A DNA stretch of 23,247 nucleotides from an uncultured Dialister sp. (GTDB taxonomy: Bacteria > Bacillota > Negativicutes > Veillonellales > Dialisteraceae), in assembly GCA_900759415.1 (NCBI GenBank), contig CAAEVC010000072.1, forward strand, positions 1 through 23,247, read 5' to 3'. The notes beneath the pieces were generated by a model. It was not told the origin of the DNA. It saw only the letters and a program-made list of their open reading frames with translations, and did no database searches. Below are positions 5,684 through 13,164 of the stretch, in pieces. Numbering within the stretch: the first letter of the stretch is position 1; each line of letters starts with the position of its first letter. Both the position numbers and the translations under genes were made by a program.

Positions 5684-6631
5684 TTGCCTATTAAAATTGC
5701 AGATGGCATTGAAGGAATTACAGAATTGAAGAAGGAAGGCATTGTTGCCATTGGCCGAAAGCGGGCTTCAAGCCAGGACATCCGTCCTCTGAAAATACTG
5801 ATCCTGAATCTTATGCCCATAAAGAAACCGACGGAAGTCCAGCTCCTCCGTCTTCTGGGCGATACACCCCTCCAGCTGGAGGTGGACTTCACCCGCATCA
5901 CATCCCGGGAGACGACCCATACAGATACGTCCTATCTGGATGAAAATTATCTCACCTTCGAAGATATCAAAGACAGAAGGTACGACGGATTCATTATCAC
6001 CGGCGCACCGGTAGAAAAAATGGATTACGAAGAAGTGGATTACTGGCCGGAAATGATGAAATACTTTGAATGGGCCGATACCCATGTATTCTCCACCCTC
6101 CACTTCTGCTGGGCAGCCCAGGCCGGGCTTTACAGGGATTACGGCGTAGAGAAGCGCATCCTTCCCAACAAGCTCTTCGGCATCTACCAGTACAATCTCA
6201 CCCTTTCCTACCATCCCCTTCTCCGGGGATTCGACGACCGGTACTTCATCCCCCAGTCGAGACATACATCGGTAGATGACAGGAAAATCGACAGCACGTC
6301 AGATCTGGTAGTCCTTTCCCGGTCCGAAGAAAACGGCATCAATATCGTCACCGACCGGGAATCCAGAAGAATATTCATCCTCGGCCATTTCGAATACGAC
6401 CGGCGCACCCTGGAATGGGAATACAGGAGAGACAAGGAAAAAGGTCTTCCCATCAATCTTCCGAAAAATTATTATCCCTACGATGATCCCCAGGAAAAGC
6501 CGCGGTTCGTATGGTGCAGCTATGCTCACCTCTTCTATCACAACTGGCTGAATTTCGTCTATCAGGAAACGCCCTACGATTTGAATACCCTCGTTCCCTT
6601 TAATGTTCATAATCCCCTTCATCAGTCATAA
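5684..6631 (+). CDS. metA: Homoserine O-acyltransferase, predicted acetyltransferase
   Basis: A 315-aa cytoplasmic enzyme that acylates homoserine, the first committed step of methionine synthesis. Counted from the TTG at 5684, the catalytic residues fall on the standard family numbers: Cys142 (HFCWAAQ), His235 and Glu237 (LGHFEYD). Residue 111 is Glu (TGAPVE). In characterised MetA proteins Glu111 goes with acetyl-CoA and Gly111 with succinyl-CoA, so this is probably a homoserine acetyltransferase. I chose TTG 5684 because it gives the conserved MPI N-terminus and sits 9 bases after GGAGG. The ATG at 5678 is only 3 bases from GGAGG but is the likely automatic call. First gene of the Met T-box operon. 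Confidence 0.93.
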   Translation: MPIKIADGIEGITELKKEGIVAIGRKRASSQDIRPLKILILNLMPIKKPTEVQLLRLLGDTPLQLEVDFTRITSRETTHTDTSYLDENYLTFEDIKDRRYDGFIITGAPVEKMDYEEVDYWPEMMKYFEWADTHVFSTLHFCWAAQAGLYRDYGVEKRILPNKLFGIYQYNLTLSYHPLLRGFDDRYFIPQSRHTSVDDRKIDSTSDLVVLSRSEENGINIVTDRESRRIFILGHFEYDRRTLEWEYRRDKEKGLPINLPKNYYPYDDPQEKPRFVWCSYAHLFYHNWLNFVYQETPYDLNTLVPFNVHNPLHQS

Positions 6632-6642
6632 GGAGGTCCATC

Positions 6643-7425
6643 ATGAAAAAAATTTTACTTTTCTTCGCCTTATTCTTCACCGTCGCCCTGGGAATTGCAG
6701 GCTGCCGCCTCTCTTCTTCTTCTTCCTCAAAAGTCCTTCAGGTGGGCATGGACGCAGCGTACCCGCCCTTCGGATTCCAGAACCTTTCCACCAAAGAATA
6801 CGAAGGATTTGACGTAGACATCATCAAAGCCATTGCCAAAGAAGAAGGGCTTTCTGTGAATATAAGAAATGTGAATTTCGACGGCCTCATCCCGGCCCTC
6901 CAGTCTGGAGATCTGGACGTAGCCATCAACGATATCACCGTCACAGAAGACCGGGCCAAATCCGTGGATTTCTCCCGCACCTACTACTTTGCAGGCCTTG
7001 GGGTGGTAGTAAATGCCAGTGATGATTCCATCCAGAAGAAGGAGGACCTTTCCGGTAAAACCATCGGCGTCACCATCGGTTCCACAGGAGAAGAAGCAGC
7101 CAGAAAAATCGAAGGCGCTCAGGTGAAAGTGTACAACACATTAAGCGATGCATTCCTGGACCTGAAACAGGGTGCCGTAGACGCAGTGATCAACGACATC
7201 CCTACCAATGAATACTATGTGGCAAAAACAAAGGACCACTCCGTAAAGACAGCGCCTATCGCCCTTACAAAAGAAGATCTTGCCATCGCCGTGAAGAAAG
7301 GAAATCATGAACTCCTTTCCAAAATCAATGACGGTCTTGCTAAAATAAAGAAAAACGGTGAATTCTCTGCTATCTACAAAAAATGGTTCGGTCAGGAACC
7401 GCCAAAGAATTTATTAGAAGTATAG
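6643..7425 (+). CDS. Amino acid ABC transporter substrate-binding lipoprotein
   Basis: A 260-aa family 3 solute-binding protein. Residues 1-20 are a signal peptide ending in a lipobox (GIAG-C, Cys21), followed by a serine-rich linker, so it should be anchored outside the membrane. The mature part has the usual family features: DAAYPPFGF near the start, GFDVDIIKAIA, and DLDVAINDITVTEDRAK. The family binds polar amino acids and analogues. Its place between metA and mmuM under a Met T-box suggests methionine, S-methylmethionine or a related sulfur amino acid; that is inference. No permease or ATPase gene accompanies it, so it must work with a transporter encoded elsewhere. AAGGAGG overlaps the metA stop codon. 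Confidence 0.9.
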   Translation: MKKILLFFALFFTVALGIAGCRLSSSSSSKVLQVGMDAAYPPFGFQNLSTKEYEGFDVDIIKAIAKEEGLSVNIRNVNFDGLIPALQSGDLDVAINDITVTEDRAKSVDFSRTYYFAGLGVVVNASDDSIQKKEDLSGKTIGVTIGSTGEEAARKIEGAQVKVYNTLSDAFLDLKQGAVDAVINDIPTNEYYVAKTKDHSVKTAPIALTKEDLAIAVKKGNHELLSKINDGLAKIKKNGEFSAIYKKWFGQEPPKNLLEV

Positions 7426-7434
7426 GAGGCTATT

Positions 7435-8376
7435 ATGATTAATGAATATCTGAAGAACTATCCCTTCCTCATTTCCGACGGTGCATTTTCCACAGAACTG
7501 GAAAGAAAGGGATTTGCCATCAATGATCCCCTCTGGAGCGCCATCGCCCTTTATCAGCGCCCCGACCTCATCAAAGCGGTTCATGCTTCCTACTATGAAG
7601 CAGGAAGCGATATTGTGACCAGCTCCTCCTATCAGGCCACCATCCCGGGCTTCATCTCCAAAGGATTTACAGAAGAAGAAGCAGAAGCACTCCTTCTGAA
7701 ATCTGTGACCCTTGTGAAAGAAGCAAGAGATGAATTCGTGAAAACCCATCCTCTCCACCACCGTCCTTCTCCCCTCACCGCTGCTTCCGTCGGTCCATAC
7801 GGCGCCTATCTGGCAGACGGAAGCGAATATAAGGGCCATTATGGAAAGACAAGGGAAGAACTCTCCAATTTCCACCGCCGCCGTCTTCACGTCCTTACCA
7901 AAGGAGAGCCGGACCTCTTTGCCTGTGAAACCATTCCCTGTCTCATAGAAGCCCTTGCTATCACCGACGTACTGAAAGAAATCGAAGGAGCTGCTGCCTG
8001 GATTTCCTTCTCCTGCAAAGATGGGAAGACCACCACCGAAGATGACCTCATTGCTGACTGCGCCAAAGCACTGGACGGCATAGACGAAGTCAAAGCCATA
8101 GGCATCAACTGCACTGCTCCTGAACATGTGGAATCCCTTATCAGAGAAATCAAAGCTCATACCGACAAACCGGTCATCGTCTACCCAAACTCCGGCGAAG
8201 AATACGACGCTTCTGACAAGACATGGCATGGAAAAGGCGCTGAATATGCGGACTTCGTGAAAGTATGGTACAGCGCCGGCGCCCGCATCCTTGGCGGCTG
8301 CTGCCGCACGACTCCGGAAGATATCAGAAAAATAGCGGAATTCCGGGAAGAACTGATTGATTGCCACCAGCGGTGA
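7435..8376 (+). CDS. mmuM: Homocysteine S-methyltransferase
   Basis: A 313-aa single-domain enzyme of the Pfam S-methyl_trans family, which makes methionine from homocysteine, typically with S-methylmethionine as donor. The zinc-binding cysteines are present: Cys226 (GINCTAP) and Cys289-Cys290 (GGCCRT). The N-terminus SDGAFSTELERKG corresponds to the conserved DGGMATELE-type loop. There is no cobalamin domain, so this is not MetH. It begins 9 bases after the lipoprotein stop with AGGAGG, so it belongs to the T-box operon. Together the operon offers de novo acylation of homoserine and scavenging by methyl transfer. Confidence 0.92.
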   Translation: MINEYLKNYPFLISDGAFSTELERKGFAINDPLWSAIALYQRPDLIKAVHASYYEAGSDIVTSSSYQATIPGFISKGFTEEEAEALLLKSVTLVKEARDEFVKTHPLHHRPSPLTAASVGPYGAYLADGSEYKGHYGKTREELSNFHRRRLHVLTKGEPDLFACETIPCLIEALAITDVLKEIEGAAAWISFSCKDGKTTTEDDLIADCAKALDGIDEVKAIGINCTAPEHVESLIREIKAHTDKPVIVYPNSGEEYDASDKTWHGKGAEYADFVKVWYSAGARILGGCCRTTPEDIRKIAEFREELIDCHQR

Positions 8377-8387
8377 TTACGTCCCAT

Positions 8388-8417
8388 AAAAAAAGAGACC
8401 CCTAAGGGTCTCTTTTT
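8388..8417. terminator. Bidirectional terminator between mmuM and ileS
   Basis: The stem AGAGACCC / GGGTCTCT (8394-8401 with 8406-8413) has a CTAA loop. It is flanked by A on the left and T on the right, so it works on both strands. It ends the methionine operon from the left and ileS from the right. Confidence 0.9.
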
Positions 8418-8423
8418 ATTCTA

Positions 8424-11258
8424 TTACATGGATTCTTCTTCCAGTACGTGAGCGCAGCGGGCGCATACATGGTTTTCGCTGTCTACGTCGCCGGTGCGTT
8501 TCCAGCAGCGTTCGCATTTTTCCAGGGTGCATACGGCTACGGAGCATTTTACATGTCCTTCTTCGTCAGATGCAGCACCTTCTGGAGCAGAAGCAGCGCC
8601 TTCTACGATCTTAGCTTGGGATACGAGGCAGAAGTCAGCCAGTTCTTTTTCCATATCTTTCAGGATCTGGAAAGTTTCGCCGTCTGCATAGACAGTGACT
8701 TCAGCATCCAGCGGATGGCCGATGAGTTTTGTCTGTCTTGCTTCTTCCAGTGCTTTGGTGACTACGCTTCTGATAGCCAGGCGTTTCTTCCATTTTTCGT
8801 CCAGTGCTTTGTCCAAGTATTTTTCATTAACCTTCGGCATATCAGCCACATGGACGGACCATTCTCTTTCGTCCTTGTTCGGAAGGGCCTGCCATACTTC
8901 TTCAGCGGTGAAGCAGAGAACAGGAGCGACGAGACGTACGAGAGTGGTCAGGATTTCGTACATAGCAGTCTGTGCACTTCTTCTCAGTCTGGAGTCAGAC
9001 TTTTCAGTGTAGAGACGATCTTTCAGAATATCCAGATAGATGGAAGACAGATCCACGGTGCAGAAGTTATGGACTGCATGATACATCACATGGAACTGGT
9101 AGTCTTCATAGGCTTTGAGGACTGTTTCCTTCACCTGTTCCATGCGGAGCAGTGCCCAGCGGTCCAGTTCCTCCATATCTTCATAAGCCACACTGTCAGT
9201 CTTCGGATCAAAGTCGTCCAGGTTACCCAGGAGGTAACGGAATGTATTTCTGATCTTTCTGTATACATCACTCATGGATTTGACGATCTTGTCCGAAAGT
9301 CTTACGTCACCCTGATAGTCGACGGAGGAAATCCAGAGACGCATGACGTCAGCACCGTAACGGTTAATGATATCCTGCGGTGCTACCACGTTGCCTACAG
9401 ATTTACTCATCTTTCTGCCTTCACCGTCCATGGTAAAACCATGGGTGAGGACTGCTTTATAAGGAGCATAGCCATTCACTGCTACAGAGCAGAGGAGGGA
9501 GGAATGGAACCAGCCGCGGTGCTGGTCGGAACCTTCCAGATAGAGATCGCATGGGTATTTGACACCTTCCCATTCCTTGTGAGGCTGGTTGAGTACGCCG
9601 TTCCAGCTGCTGCCAGAATCGAACCATACGTCCATGATGTCATGTTCTTTATGGAAATGGGTGCCGCCGCAGTGCGGGCATTTGAATCCTTCAGGGAGAA
9701 GTTCTTCTGCGCTGTGAGCCCACCATGCGTTGGTGCCTTCTTTTTCTACCACTTCTACCACTTTCTTCATGGTTTCCGGAGTAATGACCCAGTTGTTGCA
9801 GTCATCGCAGTAGAAGGCAGGAATCGGAACGCCCCAGGAACGCTGACGGGAGATGCACCAGTCCTGACGGTCACGGATCATGTTGTAAAGACGGTCATGG
9901 CCCCAGGATGGGATGAAACGGGTGTTGTCTACAGCTTCCAGAGCTTTGTCTCTGAAATCGTTGATAGATGCAAACCACTGTTCAGTAGCTCTGTAGATGA
10001 TCGGGTTCTTGCAGCGCCAGCAGTGTGCATACTGATGGTGGATGGATTTCTTGCCAAGGAGCATGCCTGCATGAGCCAGTGCGGAGATGACCGGACCTTC
10101 TGCTTCCCAGATGGTCTTGCCTGCCAGATCAAGGCCTGCTTCTTCAGTCATATGGCCTTTGCCGTCTACCGGGCAGATGATCGGCAGATCCAGTTTGCCT
10201 TTATTCTTGTAGTCCTGTACTACTTCGAAATCGTCGACGCCATGTCCAGGAGCGGTATGAACGCAGCCGGTGCCGGCATCAAGGGTGACATGATTGCCTT
10301 CCAGTACGTATGCCAGGCGGTCAAGGAGTGGATGATGGAAGGTAGCCAGTTCCCATTCAGCACCAGACATTTCACGGCCCACAAATTCGTAGTCTTCTAC
10401 TTTGCAGTCTGCCAGGGATGCCGGAGCCAGTTCCTTGTTCATGAGGTAGTATTCATCAGCTGCCTTGTTATGAACCCATACATAGGTGAATTTCGGGTTC
10501 ACGCAGATAGCTTCGTTGGCCGGAATGGTCCATGGAGTGGTGGTCCAGATGACAGCGAAGAGTTTTTCCTTCGGAACGCCTTCTGGAGCAAGGCCCTTCA
10601 CGTCCACTGCCGGGAATTTTACATAGATGGACGGAGATTTTCTGTCCTTATATTCAATTTCAGCTTCAGCCAGTGCGGTTTCGCAGTGCGGGCACCAGTA
10701 TACTGCTTTCTTGCCTTTGTAAATGTATCCTTTGTTAGCCATAGTACCGAATACTTCCAGTTCTCTGGCCTCCAGATGCGGATCAAAGGTCACATAGGGA
10801 TGATCGAAATCGCCGATAACGCCCATACGGATGAAATCAGACTTCTGGATAGCAATCCATTTCTTTGCATATTCCAGGCATTTGTTGCGGAGTTCAAGAG
10901 GAGTCATGGTGGCTCTGTCTTCTCCGGAATCTTTCAGTACTGCATATTCAATCGGAAGACCGTGGGTATCCCAGCCCGGTACATAGCTGGCTTCAAAGCC
11001 TGCCATATGTCTGTAGCGGACAATGATATCCTTCAGAGTTTTATTGAGCGCATGGCCGATGTGAATCTTGCCGTTCGCATATGGCGGTCCGTCATGAAGT
11101 ACGAAAGACGGTGCGCCTTCTTTCTTTCTCTTTTCCAGTCTGGCATGATAGAGATCATGTTCTTTCCAGAATTCTACAAATTCCGGTTCTTTTTTCGGAA
11201 GATTGCCACGCATGGGGAAATCTGTCTGTGGCAGATGTAAAGTTTTGCTGTAATCCAT
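8424..11258 (-). CDS. ileS: Isoleucyl-tRNA synthetase
   Basis: A 944-aa class I aminoacyl-tRNA synthetase charging tRNA-Ile, with an editing domain against valine. The HIGH motif is at residues 66-69 and KMSKS at 616-620. The middle part carries the editing (CP1) domain. The C-terminal zinc finger has two CxxC pairs (Cys915/918 and Cys932/935), as in bacterial IleS. The length is normal for the bacterial type. AGGAGG lies seven bases before the ATG. It is transcribed alone behind an Ile-specific T-box and closed by the terminator at 8388-8417. Confidence 0.98.
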   Translation of the reverse strand: MDYSKTLHLPQTDFPMRGNLPKKEPEFVEFWKEHDLYHARLEKRKKEGAPSFVLHDGPPYANGKIHIGHALNKTLKDIIVRYRHMAGFEASYVPGWDTHGLPIEYAVLKDSGEDRATMTPLELRNKCLEYAKKWIAIQKSDFIRMGVIGDFDHPYVTFDPHLEARELEVFGTMANKGYIYKGKKAVYWCPHCETALAEAEIEYKDRKSPSIYVKFPAVDVKGLAPEGVPKEKLFAVIWTTTPWTIPANEAICVNPKFTYVWVHNKAADEYYLMNKELAPASLADCKVEDYEFVGREMSGAEWELATFHHPLLDRLAYVLEGNHVTLDAGTGCVHTAPGHGVDDFEVVQDYKNKGKLDLPIICPVDGKGHMTEEAGLDLAGKTIWEAEGPVISALAHAGMLLGKKSIHHQYAHCWRCKNPIIYRATEQWFASINDFRDKALEAVDNTRFIPSWGHDRLYNMIRDRQDWCISRQRSWGVPIPAFYCDDCNNWVITPETMKKVVEVVEKEGTNAWWAHSAEELLPEGFKCPHCGGTHFHKEHDIMDVWFDSGSSWNGVLNQPHKEWEGVKYPCDLYLEGSDQHRGWFHSSLLCSVAVNGYAPYKAVLTHGFTMDGEGRKMSKSVGNVVAPQDIINRYGADVMRLWISSVDYQGDVRLSDKIVKSMSDVYRKIRNTFRYLLGNLDDFDPKTDSVAYEDMEELDRWALLRMEQVKETVLKAYEDYQFHVMYHAVHNFCTVDLSSIYLDILKDRLYTEKSDSRLRRSAQTAMYEILTTLVRLVAPVLCFTAEEVWQALPNKDEREWSVHVADMPKVNEKYLDKALDEKWKKRLAIRSVVTKALEEARQTKLIGHPLDAEVTVYADGETFQILKDMEKELADFCLVSQAKIVEGAASAPEGAASDEEGHVKCSVAVCTLEKCERCWKRTGDVDSENHVCARCAHVLEEESM

Positions 11259-11283
11259 TCTTATTCCTCCTGAGAACTTTCAA

Positions 11284-11316
11284 ATAAAAAATTCCCGCCC
11301 GCAAGGGGCGAGAATT
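11284..11316 (-). terminator. Conditional terminator of the ileS T-box
   Basis: An 11-bp stem (AATTCCCGCCC at 11290-11300 with its partner at 11306-11316, one G-U pair in the RNA) with a 5-base loop, followed on the minus strand by T-rich sequence. It stands between the T-box sequence and the ileS ribosome binding site. Confidence 0.85.
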
Positions 11317-11506
11317 CATTTCCCGTGGTACCACCCTAATGACCTTCCGGCCACTCGGTACAGTTAACGATGTCCCGGCAGGGCTTTTCTTCCCTGCAGC
11401 TCCGAAGTGATCCATCTGCATACTGAACGCTTCCTTCCACCAGATAGAAGCTCTCTTTAGAACAGGGGATGCAGAACGTCTTCATCTCAGCTTTTATTTC
11501 TTAGTA
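11284..11506 (-). promoter_or_regulatory. T-box leader, isoleucine-specific
   Basis: On the minus strand the leader opens with GCTGAGATGAAGACG (stem I), then AAAGAGAGC and a GGTGGAAGG distal segment. The stem CTGCAT / ATGCAG closes, and the specifier triplet after GATGG is ATC (11411-11409), an isoleucine codon. The T-box TTAGGGTGGTACCACGGG is at 11339-11322. The terminator 11284-11316 follows. Uncharged tRNA-Ile should allow ileS transcription. Confidence 0.93.
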
Positions 11507-11512
11507 ATCATT

Positions 11513-11541
11513 ATTGTAATGATTCCCACTATATAAGTCAA
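11513..11541 (-). promoter_or_regulatory. Promoter of ileS
   Basis: Minus strand: TTGACT (11541-11536), 17-base spacer, TACAAT (11518-11513). Transcription would start just before the T-box stem I. Confidence 0.8.
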
Positions 11542-11553
11542 GAGGGAATCATT
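11518..11553. promoter_or_regulatory. Ten-base inverted repeat flanking the ileS -35 box
   Basis: AATGATTCCC (11518-11527) and GGGAATCATT (11544-11553) are perfect inverted copies 16 bases apart. They enclose the -35 hexamer and just touch the -10. This is a candidate operator or hairpin at an already T-box-controlled promoter. I recognise no regulator for it. Confidence 0.5.
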
Positions 11554-11580
11554 TCTTATGAAATCTGCCTGGTAAAAAAT

Positions 11581-12225
11581 CTATTTTCCCCTTCCAAAAG
11601 GCACTTTCATCTTAAGGTCATTGGGAATATAATCATCTTCTGCCCATTTCACGATGTCCATGTCCCTGCCACACACCTCCACCTCACAGAGGGCGCAGTT
11701 TCCAATAGGATGTTTCCATAAATCATTCAGAGGATAACCGGCTATTTTAAAGAGGATGGTGGAAAGACATCCCATATGGGAAACAAGGAGAATGGTCTTC
11801 TCTTTATGTTTCTGAAGGATGGCAAGAAAAGTTTTCCATGCCCTTTCCTGCAGTTCTTTAAATGTTTCGCCGCCGTCAACATGCACTTCGCCCGGTGTAT
11901 TTCTCCATATATCATACTGTCCAGGATAGAGGACATCCATTTCATCTGGAGTATGCCCGTCCCAATTTCCCAGATTGATTTCTTTGATACCTGCCTCTTC
12001 TATGACGGGTATATCCCTCTTACCCCGGATAGCTTCAGCAGTAACTTTTGCCCTTTGAAGAGGACTGGTGTAAATCACATCCAGCGGAATGAGCTCAAAT
12101 TTCTTAGCCACATAGAGAGTCTGCTCTCTCCCTCTTTCGTTCAGCGGAATATCCGTCCACCCCTGCATCCGGTGCGCCGCATTCCACTCAGTCTCTCCGT
12201 GACGGACCATGTAAATCGTTGTCAT
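11581..12225 (-). CDS. Histidine phosphatase family protein (phosphoglycerate mutase-like)
   Basis: A 214-aa cytoplasmic enzyme of the histidine phosphatase superfamily. The RHGET motif is at residues 8-12 with the phospho-accepting His9. Arg58 (SPLQRAKVTA), Glu82 (KEINLGNWDG) and His150 (LVSHMG) complete the usual catalytic pocket. The length fits GpmB/CobC-type phosphatases. No cobalamin genes are nearby, so an alpha-ribazole phosphatase call would be unsupported, and the substrate is open. AGGAGGG lies upstream of the ATG, and a TATAAT lies about 25 bases further up. No clear terminator lies between this gene and the ileS promoter 30-40 bases on, so some read-through into ileS is possible. 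Confidence 0.88.
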   Translation of the reverse strand: MTTIYMVRHGETEWNAAHRMQGWTDIPLNERGREQTLYVAKKFELIPLDVIYTSPLQRAKVTAEAIRGKRDIPVIEEAGIKEINLGNWDGHTPDEMDVLYPGQYDIWRNTPGEVHVDGGETFKELQERAWKTFLAILQKHKEKTILLVSHMGCLSTILFKIAGYPLNDLWKHPIGNCALCEVEVCGRDMDIVKWAEDDYIPNDLKMKVPFGRGK

Positions 12226-12315
12226 AGACTCCCTCCTTTTTCTATATTATACAGGAAAAAGTGCAATATATCTCACTGGTGATCAGCAGCACGTAACGAA
12301 AAGCTATATCATCAC

Positions 12316-12360
12316 AAACTATAAAGTCTTTACAATCTTCGCACATAGCTCAGAACTCTT
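12316..12360 (-). repeat. Intergenic repeat remnants after mntP
   Basis: On the minus strand, soon after the mntP stop come GAGTTCTGAGCTATGTGC (stop-linked repeat family, about 12343-12359) and then TTGTAAAGACTTTATAGTTTG (about 12315-12335), matching TTGTAAAGACTTTATGATTT at 22790-22810. Two repeat families are combined in one short gap. Confidence 0.5.
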
Positions 12361-12362
12361 CT

Positions 12363-12929
12363 TTAATTTCCCAGGAAGATTTCAATCCCTATGAAGATAA
12401 GGATGAGACCACCTGCAATGGAGGCTTTGTCTGCCAGTTTCATCCCGAACGTCCGTCCAAAAAGGATGCCGAAGTGGCAGATACCAAAGGTAACTACGCC
12501 GATGATGACGCTGCAAAAAAATGCCTCTTCTACTCTATAGCATGCAATGGTGAATCCTGCGGAAAGCGCATCCATGGAAGTAGCGATGGCCTGAATCATG
12601 AGATTCCAGAAGCCGGTCTTGAGATGGACCTCTTCTTCTTCACCTGTAAGCCCTTCTTTAATCATCATGAGCCCCAGCGCTGTAAGAACGAAAAGAGAAA
12701 TCCAGGGCACGTAGAACCAGATAACCTGAAAGAGGTCCGCTATCCCATTCACTCCCAGCCAGCCGAGAAGGGGCATGAGGAACTGGAAGAATCCAAAGGT
12801 GCCGGCAATGAGAAAAATTTTCTTTCTTCTCATGAAAGGTTCATGAATTCCATTGGCCAGAGACACAGAAAAAGCATCCATGGCAAGACCGATGCCTAAA
12901 AGGATGCTGTTGAACAATAATATTTCCAC
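12363..12929 (-). CDS. mntP: Manganese efflux pump MntP
   Basis: A 188-aa integral membrane protein with about six membrane segments, arranged as two related halves. Each half carries the family motif: GLAMDAFSVSLANG near the N-terminus and IATSMDALSAGF in the middle; the MDA aspartates are thought to be in the ion path. MntP exports Mn2+ and protects against manganese excess. I place the start at the GTG 12929, which lies 8 bases after GGGAG. Another GTG three codons upstream overlaps that site. A yybP-ykoY manganese riboswitch with terminator precedes the gene, which supports the assignment independently. It is a single-gene transcript. Confidence 0.95.
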   Translation of the reverse strand: MEILLFNSILLGIGLAMDAFSVSLANGIHEPFMRRKKIFLIAGTFGFFQFLMPLLGWLGVNGIADLFQVIWFYVPWISLFVLTALGLMMIKEGLTGEEEEVHLKTGFWNLMIQAIATSMDALSAGFTIACYRVEEAFFCSVIIGVVTFGICHFGILFGRTFGMKLADKASIAGGLILIFIGIEIFLGN

Positions 12930-12962
12930 AATAATCACTCCCGGAGAAATTCACGGAGGCAT

Positions 12963-13004
12963 AAAAAAAGACTCCGTGCAATCAAAAATCATGCACGTGA
13001 GTCT
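12963..13004 (-). terminator. Conditional terminator of the manganese riboswitch
   Basis: The stem AGACTC-CGTGCA / TGCACG-T-GAGTCT (12969-12980 with 12992-13004, one bulged base) is followed on the minus strand by seven T. It lies between aptamer and mntP, so control is by transcription termination. Confidence 0.85.
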
Positions 13005-13079
13005 CGCAATTTCAAGGAAAGCCAGGGGTTAACCAGTATGTTGACTTGCTCCACAAAGTGGCTGCTACTCCCTCACATA
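12963..13079 (-). promoter_or_regulatory. yybP-ykoY manganese riboswitch
   Basis: On the minus strand GAGGGAGTAGC (13074-13064) and GTCAACATACTGG (13045-13033) match the two conserved loops of the Mn2+-sensing yybP-ykoY aptamer (consensus GGGGAGUAG and GUCAACAUACU). Helical segments lie between and after them (GCAGCCACTTTGTGG, CCAGGGG region). The downstream terminator should be disrupted when Mn2+ binds, turning mntP on. Confidence 0.9.
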
Positions 13080-13085
13080 TTGAGA

Positions 13086-13114
13086 ATGATACCATGAAGA
13101 AGACTTTCTGTCAA
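13086..13114 (-). promoter_or_regulatory. Promoter of mntP
   Basis: Minus strand: TTGACA (13114-13109), 17-base spacer, TATCAT (13091-13086) with an extended TGG. Transcription would start a few bases before the aptamer. Confidence 0.85.
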
Positions 13115-13164
13115 AGAAAACATCGAAGAAATATCCTGGTTCAGTTTCTGATATATATTCTCAA

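Noticed and set aside
7414..8367. A 317-codon minus-strand frame opposite mmuM
   Set aside because: It mirrors mmuM, whose zinc cysteines and ribosome binding site are clear.
8448..11240. A 930-codon open frame on the plus strand opposite ileS
   Set aside because: It is an antisense shadow. The minus-strand frame is an unmistakable IleS with HIGH, KMSKS, zinc finger, ribosome binding site and T-box. The plus frame has no recognisable domain and no ribosome binding site.
11581..12225. Alpha-ribazole phosphatase (cobC) label for the histidine phosphatase
   Set aside because: The fold fits, but no cobalamin gene is nearby and the family motifs do not fix the substrate.
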